This document shows positions 46,416 to 56,180 of a DNA stretch of 64,000 nucleotides, one piece after another (positions within the stretch are counted from its first letter, which is position 1; each line of letters begins with the position of its first letter). This stretch comes from Variovorax boronicumulans (GTDB taxonomy: Bacteria; Pseudomonadota; Gammaproteobacteria; Burkholderiales; Burkholderiaceae_C), in NCBI RefSeq assembly GCF_030812215.1, contig NZ_JAUSSG010000003.1, positions 124,001-188,000 of the forward strand, read 5' to 3'. Below the pieces are notes generated by a model that was given only the letters and a program-made list of their open reading frames with translations, searched no databases and was not told the DNA's origin. Both the position numbers and the translations under genes were made by a program.

Positions 46416-47705
46416 ATGCAAGCAGCAGCCATTCACTCAAATCAACCGATCGCGATCATTGGCCTGGGCTACGTAGGCCTTCCTCTTGCCGTGGAGTTCG
46501 GCAAGAAGCGCCAAGTCGTCGGGTTCGACATCAACTCTGCGCGCATTGCCGAGCTACAAGCCGGACATGACCGCACGCTCGAGACCACCTCGGAGGAGTT
46601 GCGGGCGGCCGAACAACTGCGCTTCACCGCGCACATCGAAGACCTGCGCGAATGCAGCGTTTTTGTCGTCACCGTGCCAACGCCAGTCGATGCGGCCAAT
46701 CGTCCCGATCTGACGCCGCTCGTCAAGGCCAGCGAAACCGTCGGCAAGGTCATGCCGCAAGGTGCCATCGTGGTGTTCGAATCCACGGTGTACCCGGGCG
46801 CCACCGAGGAAGTGTGCGTGCCCGTGCTTGAAAAATTCAGCGGCAAGAAATTCAACGTCGACTTTTTCTGCGGCTATAGCCCTGAGCGCATCAACCCTGG
46901 TGACAAAGAGCATCGCCTGCCCAGCATCAAGAAAGTGACCAGCGGCAGCACGCCGGAGGTCGCTGAGGCCGTGGACCAGATGTACCGCCAGATCATCACA
47001 GCTGGAACCCACAAGGCCAGCAGCATCAAGGTGGCTGAGGCCGCCAAGGTGATCGAGAACACGCAGCGCGACGTGAATATCGCGTTGATGAACGAACTCA
47101 GCCTCATCTTCCACCGACTCGGCATCGACACACTCGAAGTGCTGCAAGCGGCTGGAACCAAATGGAATTTCTTGCCTTTTCGTCCTGGACTGGTGGGGGG
47201 GCACTGCATCGGCGTGGACCCGTACTACCTCACCCACAAGGCGGTGGAAGTCGGCTACCACCCCGAGGTCATCCTTGCTGGCCGGCGCATCAACGACAAC
47301 ATGGCCAGCCACGTCGCGGACGAAGTCATCAAGCTGATGCTGCGCAAGAACGTGCCAGTGCTCGGCAGCAAGGTCCTAGTGCTGGGTTTGACCTTTAAGG
47401 AAAACTGCCCCGATGTGCGTAACACCAAGGTGGTGGACATTGTGCGCACCTTGAAGGGCTACAACACGCAGGTCGACGTCTTCGATCCATGGATCGACGT
47501 GGCTGAGGCCGAGCATGAATACGGTCTGCAGTGCCTGACCGAGATGCCTGCCGCTGGTCAATACGCCGCCATCGTGCTGGCCGTGGGCCACCACCAGTTC
47601 GTTACGTTGGGCGAAGCCGGCATCAAGGCGCTGGGTCAACCCGATGCCGTGCTGTTCGATGTGAAAAGTCTGCTGCCTTTAGGCGCTGCAGACGGTCGGC
47701 TGTAA
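46416..47705 (+). CDS. tviB: UDP-N-acetyl-hexosamine 6-dehydrogenase (TviB/WbpO-like)
   Basis: 429 residues. Rossmann motif [28 protein letters not shown], catalytic Cys in [19 protein letters not shown], and the C-terminal domain with [21 protein letters not shown]. The text resembles TviB/WbpO, which oxidises UDP-GlcNAc or UDP-GalNAc to the uronic acid. The start at 46416 gives the usual N-terminus. A C4-epimerase gene follows immediately, as in the Vi antigen pathway. Confidence 0.92.
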   Translation: MQAAAIHSNQPIAIIGLGYVGLPLAVEFGKKRQVVGFDINSARIAELQAGHDRTLETTSEELRAAEQLRFTAHIEDLRECSVFVVTVPTPVDAANRPDLTPLVKASETVGKVMPQGAIVVFESTVYPGATEEVCVPVLEKFSGKKFNVDFFCGYSPERINPGDKEHRLPSIKKVTSGSTPEVAEAVDQMYRQIITAGTHKASSIKVAEAAKVIENTQRDVNIALMNELSLIFHRLGIDTLEVLQAAGTKWNFLPFRPGLVGGHCIGVDPYYLTHKAVEVGYHPEVILAGRRINDNMASHVADEVIKLMLRKNVPVLGSKVLVLGLTFKENCPDVRNTKVVDIVRTLKGYNTQVDVFDPWIDVAEAEHEYGLQCLTEMPAAGQYAAIVLAVGHHQFVTLGEAGIKALGQPDAVLFDVKSLLPLGAADGRL

Positions 47706-47721
47706 CAGGGGCATTGCAAGC

Positions 47722-48810
47722 ATGAGCGAACCCAATTCAAGCCCAGCGGCCTACGACAAGCTTCGCGCTCGCTTGGTCATGGAGACTCACACATGGCTCG
47801 TCACTGGCGTGGCCGGCTTCATCGGCAGCAATCTGCTTGAGCACCTGCTCAAGCTGAACCAGCGCGTGGTGGGGCTCGACAATTTCGCCACTGGTCACCG
47901 GCGCAACCTGACCGAGGTTCAAACCTTGGTGAGGCCCGAGCAGTGGGCCAACTTCCATTTCATCGAGGGCGATATTCGTAACCTCGACGATTGCCGACGT
48001 GCCATGGCCTTTCCTGCGGCAGGCATCTCGTCGGGTGGAGGCTGCGCACCGGTGGAATATGTGCTTCATGAAGCCGCCCTTGGCAGCGTTCCCCGAAGCT
48101 TGGCCGACCCTATCACGACCAACGACGTCAATATCAGCGGCTTCCTGAACATGCTGGTGGCTTCGCGGGATGCCGAGGTCAAGAGTTTCACGTACGCTGC
48201 CAGCAGCAGCACCTACGGCGACCATCCAGGACTGCCGAAAGTCGAGCACACCATTGGCAAGCCTCTCAGCCCATATGCCGTCACCAAGTACGTCAATGAG
48301 CTCTATGCCGACGTGTTTGCCCGCTGCTACGGTTTCAACACCGTCGGCCTGCGCTATTTCAACGTATTCGGCCCCCGGCAAGATCCCAATGGTGCTTATG
48401 CCGCCGTGATCCCGAAATGGATTGCCAGCCTGATGCAGGGCAAGCCGGTCTACATCAACGGCGACGGTGAAACCAGCCGGGACTTCTGCTTTATCGTAAA
48501 CGTCGTCCAGGCGAACCTGCTGGCTGCTGTTGCGCAAGAGCCCGAGGCCGTCAACCAGGTGTACAACGTGGCCGTGGGGGACCGTACCAGTCTCAATGAG
48601 TTGTACGCCCAACTGCACAGCAAGCTGCTCCCGCATTACCCTCACCTTCAAGACGCGCAGCCCGTGCATCGGGACTTTCGCGCTGGAGACGTCCGGCACA
48701 GCTTGGCCGATATCGGCAAGGCTCAACAATTGCTGGGTTATGTGCCCACCCAACGCATTGGCGATGGGCTGGCACTGGCCATGCCGTGGTACATGGCTCA
48801 AGAAAAATGA
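47722..48810 (+). CDS. tviC: UDP-sugar C4-epimerase (TviC/WbpP-like)
   Basis: 362-residue SDR epimerase. NAD motif [17 protein letters not shown], catalytic Ser in [17 protein letters not shown] and Y-x3-K in [14 protein letters not shown]. The 20-residue N-terminal extension and the sequence [16 protein letters not shown] are like WbpP/TviC, which act on N-acetylated UDP-sugars or uronic acids. With the dehydrogenase it should yield UDP-GalNAcA. Confidence 0.9.
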   Translation: MSEPNSSPAAYDKLRARLVMETHTWLVTGVAGFIGSNLLEHLLKLNQRVVGLDNFATGHRRNLTEVQTLVRPEQWANFHFIEGDIRNLDDCRRAMAFPAAGISSGGGCAPVEYVLHEAALGSVPRSLADPITTNDVNISGFLNMLVASRDAEVKSFTYAASSSTYGDHPGLPKVEHTIGKPLSPYAVTKYVNELYADVFARCYGFNTVGLRYFNVFGPRQDPNGAYAAVIPKWIASLMQGKPVYINGDGETSRDFCFIVNVVQANLLAAVAQEPEAVNQVYNVAVGDRTSLNELYAQLHSKLLPHYPHLQDAQPVHRDFRAGDVRHSLADIGKAQQLLGYVPTQRIGDGLALAMPWYMAQEK

Positions 48811-48939
48811 TCGAAGCACTACACGGCGCTTGCGCAAGTTGAAAACAGGTCGCGACGCGCATCCGCAGCGGTGAAAACCAACTTGCTCTGAGTCACACCG
48901 CGCCTTTAGTCGCAATACCTCGAATCGAAGGAAACGCAC

Positions 48940-50112
48940 ATGCCAAAGACACCCCTGGCGCTTGTCTCGCCCACGCAAGCAGCAATTGACACAGGCGGCG
49001 CAGACAAGGCGCCACCCATTTACGTTACTCAGCCCGCGTTGCCCCCGCTGGAAGAGTTCATCCCCTATCTGCAGGAAATATGGGACAACAAAATCCTCAC
49101 CAACGGCGGCCCGTTTCATCAGCAGCTTGAACAGGCGCTATGCGATTACCTGGGCGTCAAGCACCTGGCACTCTTCTCGAACGGCACGTTGGGTTTGGTG
49201 ACCGCGCTGCAAGCGTTGCGAGTGACTGGTGAAGTCATCACGACGCCGTATTCGTTCGTAGCAACCGCGCATTCGCTGTTGTGGAACGGCATCAAGCCTG
49301 TGTTCGCCGACGTCCATCCAGACACACTGAACCTCGACCCGGCAAAGATCGAAGCGGCCATCACCCCGCATACGACCGCCATCATGCCGGTGCACTGCTA
49401 TGGTCATCCATGCGACGTAGACGCAATCCAGAAGATTGCCGACAACTACAACCTCAGGGTGATTTATGACGCCGCCCACGCGTTCGGCGTTCAGGACCAA
49501 GGTGGCAGTGTGCTTCGTCATGGCGACCTGTCTGTTCTGAGCTTTCACGCTACCAAAGTCTTCAATACGTTTGAAGGTGGCGCCATTATTTGTCCCGACG
49601 CAAAGACGAAGCAACGCATTGATCACCTGAAGAATTTCGGTTTTGTGGATGAAACCACGGTGGTCGCGCCGGGCATCAACGGGAAGATGAGTGAAATCAA
49701 TGCGGCTTTCGGCATGTTGCAACTGCAGCATGTGGACGCCGCATTGGCCAGGCGCAAAAGTATCGACGCGACGTATCGCGAAGCACTGTTCAACGTGCCG
49801 GGAATTCGTTGCTTGCAAGACGCCGGGGAGCAAGTAGCGAATCACGCATATTTTCCAATTTTGGTGGAATCGAATTACCCGCTGAGTCGCGATGCTCTTT
49901 ATCAAAAGCTTAAAGAAAACAATATCTACGCCCGTAGGTATTTCTATCCGTTGATTTCGGAGTTTCCGATGTATCGGGGAATGGCTTCGGCGCATCGTGA
50001 AAACTTACCCGCGGCCACGACGGCGGCGCAAAAGGTGCTTTGTTTGCCGATTTATCCAGCGCTGAGTTCTGAGAGTCAGCAGCGCGTCATAGATATTCTT
50101 CTTGCAGTCTAA
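48940..50112 (+). CDS. DegT/DnrJ-type sugar aminotransferase, VioA-like
   Basis: 390 residues. It carries the PLP aminotransferase pattern with ILTNGGPFHQQLEQAL, VITTPYSFVATAHSLLW, VIYDAAHAFGV and the Schiff-base Lys in LSFHATKVFNTFEGG. This wording is close to VioA-type enzymes that make dTDP-4-amino-4,6-dideoxyglucose. A hexapeptide acyltransferase follows 2 bp later and could acylate the amine. The enzymes that would supply the dTDP-4-keto sugar (rmlA, rmlB) are not in the window. A ribosome-binding AAGGAAA precedes the ATG. Confidence 0.85.
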   Translation: MPKTPLALVSPTQAAIDTGGADKAPPIYVTQPALPPLEEFIPYLQEIWDNKILTNGGPFHQQLEQALCDYLGVKHLALFSNGTLGLVTALQALRVTGEVITTPYSFVATAHSLLWNGIKPVFADVHPDTLNLDPAKIEAAITPHTTAIMPVHCYGHPCDVDAIQKIADNYNLRVIYDAAHAFGVQDQGGSVLRHGDLSVLSFHATKVFNTFEGGAIICPDAKTKQRIDHLKNFGFVDETTVVAPGINGKMSEINAAFGMLQLQHVDAALARRKSIDATYREALFNVPGIRCLQDAGEQVANHAYFPILVESNYPLSRDALYQKLKENNIYARRYFYPLISEFPMYRGMASAHRENLPAATTAAQKVLCLPIYPALSSESQQRVIDILLAV

Positions 50113-50114
50113 TT

Positions 50115-50684
50115 ATGGCAATGTTGAGCCGGGGTGCGATTGAAGCGTTGGGATTTTCATCTATAGGTGAAAATCTTCAAATTTCCGATCGTGCGTCTTT
50201 CTACGGCGCTGAGCGCATAAAACTTGGCAGCAACATTCGCATAGATGATTTTTGCGTATTGTCAGCTGGTGTAGGTGGAATCCAAATTGGAGATTACGTT
50301 CATATTGCGGTTTACTCATCATTGATTGGGGCCGGGCGAATCGTTCTCTCTGATTTTTGCAATATATCGTCTCGGGTCGCAATTTACTCGAGCAATGATG
50401 ATTATTCGGGTGAGGCAATGACCAATCCCACCGTTCCGAGGGAGTATACCCGCGTGACGCATGCGGACGTATTCCTTGAAAAACACGTCATTGTTGGCAG
50501 CGGCAGTGTAATTTTACCTGGTGTCACCTTAGAAGAAGGCGTTGCAGTAGGCGCGTTAAGTCTCATAAACAAAATATGCGAAGCCTTTGGTGTTTATGCT
50601 GGAAACCCGGCTAAGCGTATTAAAGAGCGAAAACGGGATTTATTAAGGCTTGAAGAGCAATTAAAAGCCATGAAAGCGGTATAG
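50115..50684 (+). CDS. Left-handed beta-helix acyltransferase
   Basis: 189 residues of hexapeptide repeats (FYGAERIKLGSNIRIDDFCVLSAGVGGIQIGDYVHIAVYSSLIGAGRI, then VIVGSGSVILPGVTLEEGVAVGALSLI) and the typical YAGNPAKRIKERK end. It probably transfers an acetyl or other acyl group to the amino sugar made by the upstream aminotransferase. This gene begins the AT-rich core of the locus. Confidence 0.85.
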   Translation: MAMLSRGAIEALGFSSIGENLQISDRASFYGAERIKLGSNIRIDDFCVLSAGVGGIQIGDYVHIAVYSSLIGAGRIVLSDFCNISSRVAIYSSNDDYSGEAMTNPTVPREYTRVTHADVFLEKHVIVGSGSVILPGVTLEEGVAVGALSLINKICEAFGVYAGNPAKRIKERKRDLLRLEEQLKAMKAV

Positions 50685-50687
50685 GTT

Positions 50688-52196
50688 TTGTCTTTAAAGA
50701 AAAACATACTCGCTAGCTACGTATCTCAGATTTACGTTACGCTGGTCGGAATTTTGATTCTCCCCCTATATCTGCGATATATGGGGGCGGAGGCCTATGG
50801 GTTGGTCGGGTTTTTTACGATGCTTCAGGCGTGGTTCAATTTGCTTGACTTGGGGCTTACGCCGACCGTTGCACGTGAAACTGCTCGTTTTCGGGGAGGG
50901 GCCACTGACGCGTATAGCTACCGTCGTCTTTTGCGTGCGTTGCAGTTAATTTTTTTCGCAACTGCGATAGCCGGTGGCGGAGCCATGTTTTTGGGCGCAG
51001 GCTTAATTTCCAACCAATGGCTCCAAGTTAAAAATCTGCCGCTAGCGCAAGTGCAAGTTGCTTTAGAGCTCATGGCTCCCGGCGTCGCACTACGCTGGAT
51101 GTCAGGCCTGTACCGCGGCTGTATTTCTGGCTCGGAGCGCTTAGTCTGGCTGGGGGGGTTCAATGCTTTCGTGGCAACATTGCGTTTTGTTGGGGTCTTG
51201 CCCGTATTGATCTGGGTGGGGCATTCACCTGCAGTATTCTTTTCCTATCAGCTGTTGGTCGCATTGATCGAGTTGGTGGGGCTGGCGAGTAAAGCCTATA
51301 GTGTATTTCCGACCTTGCCGCGGGGTACATCTCTAGGCTGGTCATTGGCCTTGCTCTTTGCGCCAGTCAAACCAATCCTGAAATTCTCTCTCACCATTGC
51401 ATTTACGTCATCGGTGTGGGTGCTGGTGACTCAGACCGACAAGCTTGCATTGTCTAAATTACTTCCATTGGCTGACTATGGCTATTTCACATTGGCCGTG
51501 CTAGCGGCGAGTGGAGTGCTGATGATCAGTGGGCCTGTTAGCGGCGCGCTTATGCCTCGTATGGCTCGGCTACAAGCGGAAAATGATGAGGAAGGACTGA
51601 TTGCCTTATATCGAAAGGCGACTCAAATGGTTGCTGCTATCGCGATCCCTGCTAGCCTCACGCTTGCGCTTTTTGCTGAACAAGTGCTATGGGTATGGAC
51701 TGGCGATGCGCGTGCCGCCACACATGCCGCACCAATATTGTCTTTGTATGCTCTTGGCAATGGGTTTTTGGCAATATCTGCCTTTCCGTATTACTTGCAA
51801 TTTGCGAAAGGCGATTTGAAGTTGCATTTAATAGGAAACCTGTTGTTCATATTGCTGTTGATTCCTTCATTGCTTTGGGCCACTTGGGAGTTTGGTGCAA
51901 CAGGCGCTGGTTATGCTTGGGTGGCGGCGAATGTCGCGTACTTTTTTATCTGGGTCCCCTTCGTGCATAGGAGATTTGTTAAAGGGCTTCACCATAGGTG
52001 GTTGATTTTTGATTTGGGCGGAACACTCGTATTCGGATGTGCCGCCGCGGCTCTATTGGGGAAGTTTTCAAATTGGCCTGCCAATCGTTCTGAGGTCGCC
52101 CTGCTGTTGCTCGCAGGCGGGTTGATTTTACTGGGCAGCTGTGTAGTCGGCTCTCGCTTTGTTTTGAGTTCGAAAAAATTTGGTCTAAGGCCTTGA
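50688..52196 (+). CDS. wzx: Wzx-type polysaccharide flippase
   Basis: 502-residue membrane protein with 12-14 helices, starting at a TTG three bases after the previous stop. The start LKKNILASYVSQIYVTLVGILILPLYLRYMGAEAYGLVGFFTML is typical of MATE-like oligosaccharide flippases, as is the mid-region with TSSVWVLVTQTDKLALSKLL. It should flip undecaprenyl-linked repeat units to the periplasm for Wzy. Confidence 0.9.
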   Translation: MSLKKNILASYVSQIYVTLVGILILPLYLRYMGAEAYGLVGFFTMLQAWFNLLDLGLTPTVARETARFRGGATDAYSYRRLLRALQLIFFATAIAGGGAMFLGAGLISNQWLQVKNLPLAQVQVALELMAPGVALRWMSGLYRGCISGSERLVWLGGFNAFVATLRFVGVLPVLIWVGHSPAVFFSYQLLVALIELVGLASKAYSVFPTLPRGTSLGWSLALLFAPVKPILKFSLTIAFTSSVWVLVTQTDKLALSKLLPLADYGYFTLAVLAASGVLMISGPVSGALMPRMARLQAENDEEGLIALYRKATQMVAAIAIPASLTLALFAEQVLWVWTGDARAATHAAPILSLYALGNGFLAISAFPYYLQFAKGDLKLHLIGNLLFILLLIPSLLWATWEFGATGAGYAWVAANVAYFFIWVPFVHRRFVKGLHHRWLIFDLGGTLVFGCAAAALLGKFSNWPANRSEVALLLLAGGLILLGSCVVGSRFVLSSKKFGLRP

Positions 52197-52203
52197 GCTG
52201 AAA

Positions 52204-53085
52204 ATGGAAAAAGCTGTTCCTAAAGTTTCTGTATGCATAGTCACATACAACCAAGAGAAATACATTCGCCAATGTCTTCAAAGTATCTTGGATCAAGAAA
52301 TCTCCTTTGATTTGGAGATTATTGTGGCCGATGATTGCTCGTCGGATGGGACACGCGACATCTTGATGGAGTATTTGCTTCGATATCCAGAGATAATAAA
52401 ATTGCATTTGCATACGGCAAATATTGGCCCCTACAAGAATTTTGTTTTTGTGCATCGTCAAGCGATAGGCGAATATATTGCGCATATTGATGGAGATGAT
52501 TACTGCTTGCCTGGGAAGTTACAAATGCAGTCGGATCTGCTGGATCGAGAGCACGAATGTAATATTGTTTGGCATAAGATGACCATCGAAAGTCCATCCG
52601 GCGCGCGGAGGGAAAGTCCTCGCACGTTTGCAGGGGAAATGAAGTTTTATAGAGGAGACATTCTTCAATATATATCTATCGGCGCAAATAGTTCGAAGAT
52701 GTATAGAAAGTCGATTCGAGAATTTGAAGATCCAGATTTCGATGTCGTTGATTACTTTGTAAATGTTGAGCAAGTAGGAGAGGGATATGCTCGACTCATA
52801 GATGACCGGTCTTACGGAGTTTATCGCGCAGGCATTGGGATTTCTTCTTCGGGAAATAAAACGAGATTAATTCTAAGGGATTGTTTTTATTTTTTTGCAA
52901 GGAAGTACCCGCAATATTCATCGCGGGTGAATTCTGCTGCCTTGATTTATTTCTTGGCTGATTTGAAAAATGGAAGAAAAACATGGCGCATCTTCCTAGT
53001 GGTGTGGCTAAAAACATTTAGCCTTTTCTCCGTACTTCGTCTGGCGTCACATCTTAGGTTTGCCCGCCAAATAAGCGAGGAGTGA
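52204..53085 (+). CDS. Glycosyltransferase family 2
   Basis: 293 residues. GT-A pattern: KVSVCIVTYNQEKYIRQCLQSIL, DLEIIVADDCSSDGTRDIL, and the metal-binding DGDDYCLPGKLQMQ. It adds one sugar of the repeat unit in the cytoplasm; donor and acceptor unknown. The gene is AT-rich compared with the rest of the window. The stop overlaps the GTG start of the next gene. Confidence 0.88.
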   Translation: MEKAVPKVSVCIVTYNQEKYIRQCLQSILDQEISFDLEIIVADDCSSDGTRDILMEYLLRYPEIIKLHLHTANIGPYKNFVFVHRQAIGEYIAHIDGDDYCLPGKLQMQSDLLDREHECNIVWHKMTIESPSGARRESPRTFAGEMKFYRGDILQYISIGANSSKMYRKSIREFEDPDFDVVDYFVNVEQVGEGYARLIDDRSYGVYRAGIGISSSGNKTRLILRDCFYFFARKYPQYSSRVNSAALIYFLADLKNGRKTWRIFLVVWLKTFSLFSVLRLASHLRFARQISEE

Positions 53086-53615
53086 TTTTGAACGTTCTGC
53101 GGATTCTAAATGCCGATTTAAAGGCGTTGGCGGGTGGCTCTTTGCTGATAAGACTGAAATGCTTTTTGCTCAGTCATTCATTTCATATGGTGTGTTGGTA
53201 TCGCCTCGGAAGTGGCTTGGCCGAAGTCCCAGTTGTTGGTCGAGTTTGTAGGCCTTTGATTGAATATTTTATTAGAGTTTTTTTTGCAAGCGACATTTCG
53301 CTGAAGTCAAAAATTGGGCCGGGTTTGGTAATCATGCATGGTCACGATATCGTTATTGGTGCCAACGTTGTTATCGGTGAACGCTGCAAAATTTTCAATG
53401 GCGTAACTTTGGGAAACAAGAATACCGAAATTGGTTTTAACTTGCAGCCAAAAATTGGAAATGATGTTGTTTTATCCACTGGCGCCAAGGTGCTCGGCGA
53501 CTTGTTTGTGGGGTCGGGTGTGATTGTGGGTGCAAATAGCGTCGTCTTGAAAAGCGTTCCTGATAATTCTCTTGCCGTCGGCGTACCCGCGGTTATAAAG
53601 AGTAGATCGGTATGA
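53082..53615 (+). CDS. Serine acetyltransferase-like hexapeptide transferase
   Basis: 177 residues, starting at a GTG that overlaps the previous stop. An N-terminal helical part (MVCWYRLGSGLAEVPVVGRVCRPLIEYFIRVFFASDI) leads into hexapeptide turns: GPGLVIMHGHDIVIGANVVIGERCKIFNGVTLGNK, then VLSTGAKVLGDLFVGSGVIVGANSVVLKSVPDNSLAVGVPAVIK. This is the pattern of capsule-linked O-acetyltransferases related to CysE. It probably acetylates the polysaccharide; a cysteine role is unlikely in this setting. Confidence 0.85.
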   Translation: MILNVLRILNADLKALAGGSLLIRLKCFLLSHSFHMVCWYRLGSGLAEVPVVGRVCRPLIEYFIRVFFASDISLKSKIGPGLVIMHGHDIVIGANVVIGERCKIFNGVTLGNKNTEIGFNLQPKIGNDVVLSTGAKVLGDLFVGSGVIVGANSVVLKSVPDNSLAVGVPAVIKSRSV

Positions 53616-54841
53616 AGATAGCCATAAACCCAAGGCGAGAGCTATTTCTTCTGTTTCTCTTGGCCAACATTTATTCGGTGATCTACGTCGCGATCACCGG
53701 AAAGTTTTTGGGTTTTGATTCGGCGGGCATAGCGAGTGTGAATTTTGAGTTCATAGTCTTCGCCGCTATTTTTATTTCTTCTTACTATTTTTTGTTGTTT
53801 CCCGTTTTTTCTTGGTTCGGCCGCATAGATTTTGGTGCGCCATATTTGCTTGGAAAAAAGACGGATCGAAAATATCGATCATTGGATATTTTAATACTCT
53901 TGCTTCAGGGCGCGTACTTTGCGTTTGTCCTTTTATTCGACGCGGGCAAGGTGGGGGTCGAGGAAGCGGTGGTTCCGTTTTCTGGATTCTGGGCGATCGT
54001 CCAAATAGATTTTTTGACTCTTTACTATTTGATGCTGGTGCGAAAAAGCAATTTGTGGAAATTTAATTTCCTGCTATTCGCCTTGTCTAACTTGGTTCGG
54101 GGGTGGACCGGATTTATACTAATCTTGGGGTTTGTTTATCTTGTTAGGCGAGATGTATCGTTTTCAATAAGATTGCGAGCCATTTTGCTTTACTCGGTAT
54201 TGGGGTTGATACTTCTTCCCTTGATATTGTATGTAAAATTCTATATAAGAAATCGGCAGGCTGACTTCGGCTTCGATGAGTTTATAAGCGTCGCCTTTGG
54301 GTTTGACAATTATTGGGATTTTTTCAAATATTCAATTGAGTATTCTGTCAATAGAATTCAGCAGTTTTCCTTGACATGGTTTGTTTGGGGGGCTTCCGGC
54401 CCGCTATCTTCGGCGTACGCTGATGGATATATCTCTCCTTTTTGGGCCGAGAATCTCTATGGCAACTTCTTTTTGAAAATTTTGGGGATTGGGGTACCCC
54501 AAAATCTTGGTATATATGCGGCGCAATATATGCCGTATGATTTTGAAGTGGTGGTTGGATCATTTAATATTAGCCCGGGTCTGATCGGGTGGGTGGGGGC
54601 CGTAGGATCTTCGGTGCTGGGGCTGTTTTTTTATTTAACATTTTTACTTGGCGCTGGCTTTTTTCTTATTCAGCTTCTATGCCGGCGTGGAACTCCGGAA
54701 TGGGTGAGGCTTCGTCACCTTCTTTGGTTTATGTGGCTCACCCTTCTAATTCCGGGGTGGATGAACCAATTCGTCGCTTTTCTTCATGCGGCTATTATTT
54801 TTCTGATAGTAAATTTTGTCATAGAAAAATTAAAAAGCTGA
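53612..54841 (+). CDS. wzy: Wzy-type O-antigen/capsule polymerase candidate
   Basis: 409-residue protein with 10-12 hydrophobic helices and a large periplasmic loop between about residues 205 and 330. Sequence is otherwise not strongly diagnostic, as is usual for Wzy. It is the only unassigned polytopic protein in a locus that has Wzx and Wzc, so polymerase is the natural role. It overlaps the previous gene by four bases and is very AT-rich. Confidence 0.75.
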   Translation: MKIAINPRRELFLLFLLANIYSVIYVAITGKFLGFDSAGIASVNFEFIVFAAIFISSYYFLLFPVFSWFGRIDFGAPYLLGKKTDRKYRSLDILILLLQGAYFAFVLLFDAGKVGVEEAVVPFSGFWAIVQIDFLTLYYLMLVRKSNLWKFNFLLFALSNLVRGWTGFILILGFVYLVRRDVSFSIRLRAILLYSVLGLILLPLILYVKFYIRNRQADFGFDEFISVAFGFDNYWDFFKYSIEYSVNRIQQFSLTWFVWGASGPLSSAYADGYISPFWAENLYGNFFLKILGIGVPQNLGIYAAQYMPYDFEVVVGSFNISPGLIGWVGAVGSSVLGLFFYLTFLLGAGFFLIQLLCRRGTPEWVRLRHLLWFMWLTLLIPGWMNQFVAFLHAAIIFLIVNFVIEKLKS

Positions 54842-54902
54842 AATTGCAAATTTATTTATTTGGCTAAGTGTCTCTTGATTTGAATTTATTTAATTATTCG
54901 CG

Positions 54903-56042
54903 ATGAAAGTGCTTCACATCATCACCGGTTTAAATAATGGCGGTGCGGAGGCTGTATTGGCTCGGCTTGCTATGGCTGAACAAGAAAAAGGTGGTCAGCA
55001 CCACGTAATTTCATTGATGAATCGTGGGATTTATGGCGACCGGCTTGAGCAGGCCGGTGTCACCGTTTCCGCTTTGTATTTTCGTAGTGGTGTCGTGACC
55101 GCGGCCGGTTTGATGCAGTTGTTTAATTTGGTTAGAAAAATAAAACCTGATGTCGTGCAGACGTGGATGTATCACGCCGATTTGATTGGCGGCGTTATTG
55201 CTTGGTTGGCAGGTGTCCGAGCGATCGTTTGGGGCATTCGACATGCCAATCTCGATGCGGCACATAACAGCAGCGCCACGTTGCGAGTCGTCCGCTTGTG
55301 CGCGCGTTTGTCTGGGTGGGTCCCACGCAAGATCGTCAGTTGCTCTGCGGAGGCCACGCGTTTGCATCAAGCAGCAGGCTATCGGGTGGACAAGTTCGTG
55401 CAAATACCCAATGGCTACAACATGGAGCGCTTCAGGCCCGATCCTTGTAGCGGCACCGTTGTGCGCGCTCAACTGGGCGTCGCTGGTGATGCATTTGTGC
55501 TGGGTATGGTCGCGCGCTTCGATGCCCAGAAGAACCATCGGAATCTGGTGAGCGCGCTAGGTCAGCTCAAACGCCGCGGCGTGCAATTCACTTGTCTGCT
55601 TGTCGGCGTAGATATGGACGAAGCAAATGGCGTGCTGCGCGGGTGGGTCGAAGAAGCTGGCATTGCAGAAGACGTCAAACTGCTAGGGCCGCGTGACGAT
55701 ATCCCGGCAGTCATGAACGCGCTGGATGTGCATGTGCTCTCGAGTCTCGGAGAGGCGTTTCCCAATGTGCTGGCAGAGGCCATGGCCTGTGGTACGCCAT
55801 GCGTGACGACCGATGTCGGGGACGCCGCAGTGATCGTGGCCGAACATGGGTGGGTCGTGGCGCCTAAAGATGCTGGAGCATTGGCTGACGGGCTGATGCA
55901 GGCCTATGGCAGATTCGTGAGCGATGAGGCGAAATGGAAGGATCTTCAAGCCGCATGTCGCTTGCACATCTTGAGCAACTTCGAGTTGGAGCAGATGTGC
56001 GAAAGATATCGACAGGCATGGCAGGCTTGCATCGACGCGTAG
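54903..56042 (+). CDS. Glycosyltransferase family 4
   Basis: 379 residues, GT-B fold. KVLHIITGLNNGGAEAVLARLA at the start, AIVWGIRHAN mid-way, then VLGMVARFDAQKNHRNLVSAL and the donor-binding stretch VHVLSSLGEAFPNVLAEAMACGTPCVTTDVGD. A 61-bp AT-rich gap without a clear ribosome-binding site precedes it. GC content rises again within this gene, marking the far edge of the AT-rich core. Confidence 0.9.
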   Translation: MKVLHIITGLNNGGAEAVLARLAMAEQEKGGQHHVISLMNRGIYGDRLEQAGVTVSALYFRSGVVTAAGLMQLFNLVRKIKPDVVQTWMYHADLIGGVIAWLAGVRAIVWGIRHANLDAAHNSSATLRVVRLCARLSGWVPRKIVSCSAEATRLHQAAGYRVDKFVQIPNGYNMERFRPDPCSGTVVRAQLGVAGDAFVLGMVARFDAQKNHRNLVSALGQLKRRGVQFTCLLVGVDMDEANGVLRGWVEEAGIAEDVKLLGPRDDIPAVMNALDVHVLSSLGEAFPNVLAEAMACGTPCVTTDVGDAAVIVAEHGWVVAPKDAGALADGLMQAYGRFVSDEAKWKDLQAACRLHILSNFELEQMCERYRQAWQACIDA

Positions 56043-56180
56043 AACGACACTCTTGACCAGGTAAGCGATGTTGAACTGCATCGTTTTACTTTGCGGCGTA
56101 TGGGTTCAGTCACTCGCATGTTCACTAATTAAAAATCTTGGTGTGGCGTCGCCACCTAGAGCAGATGGGAGACGTTGGAA

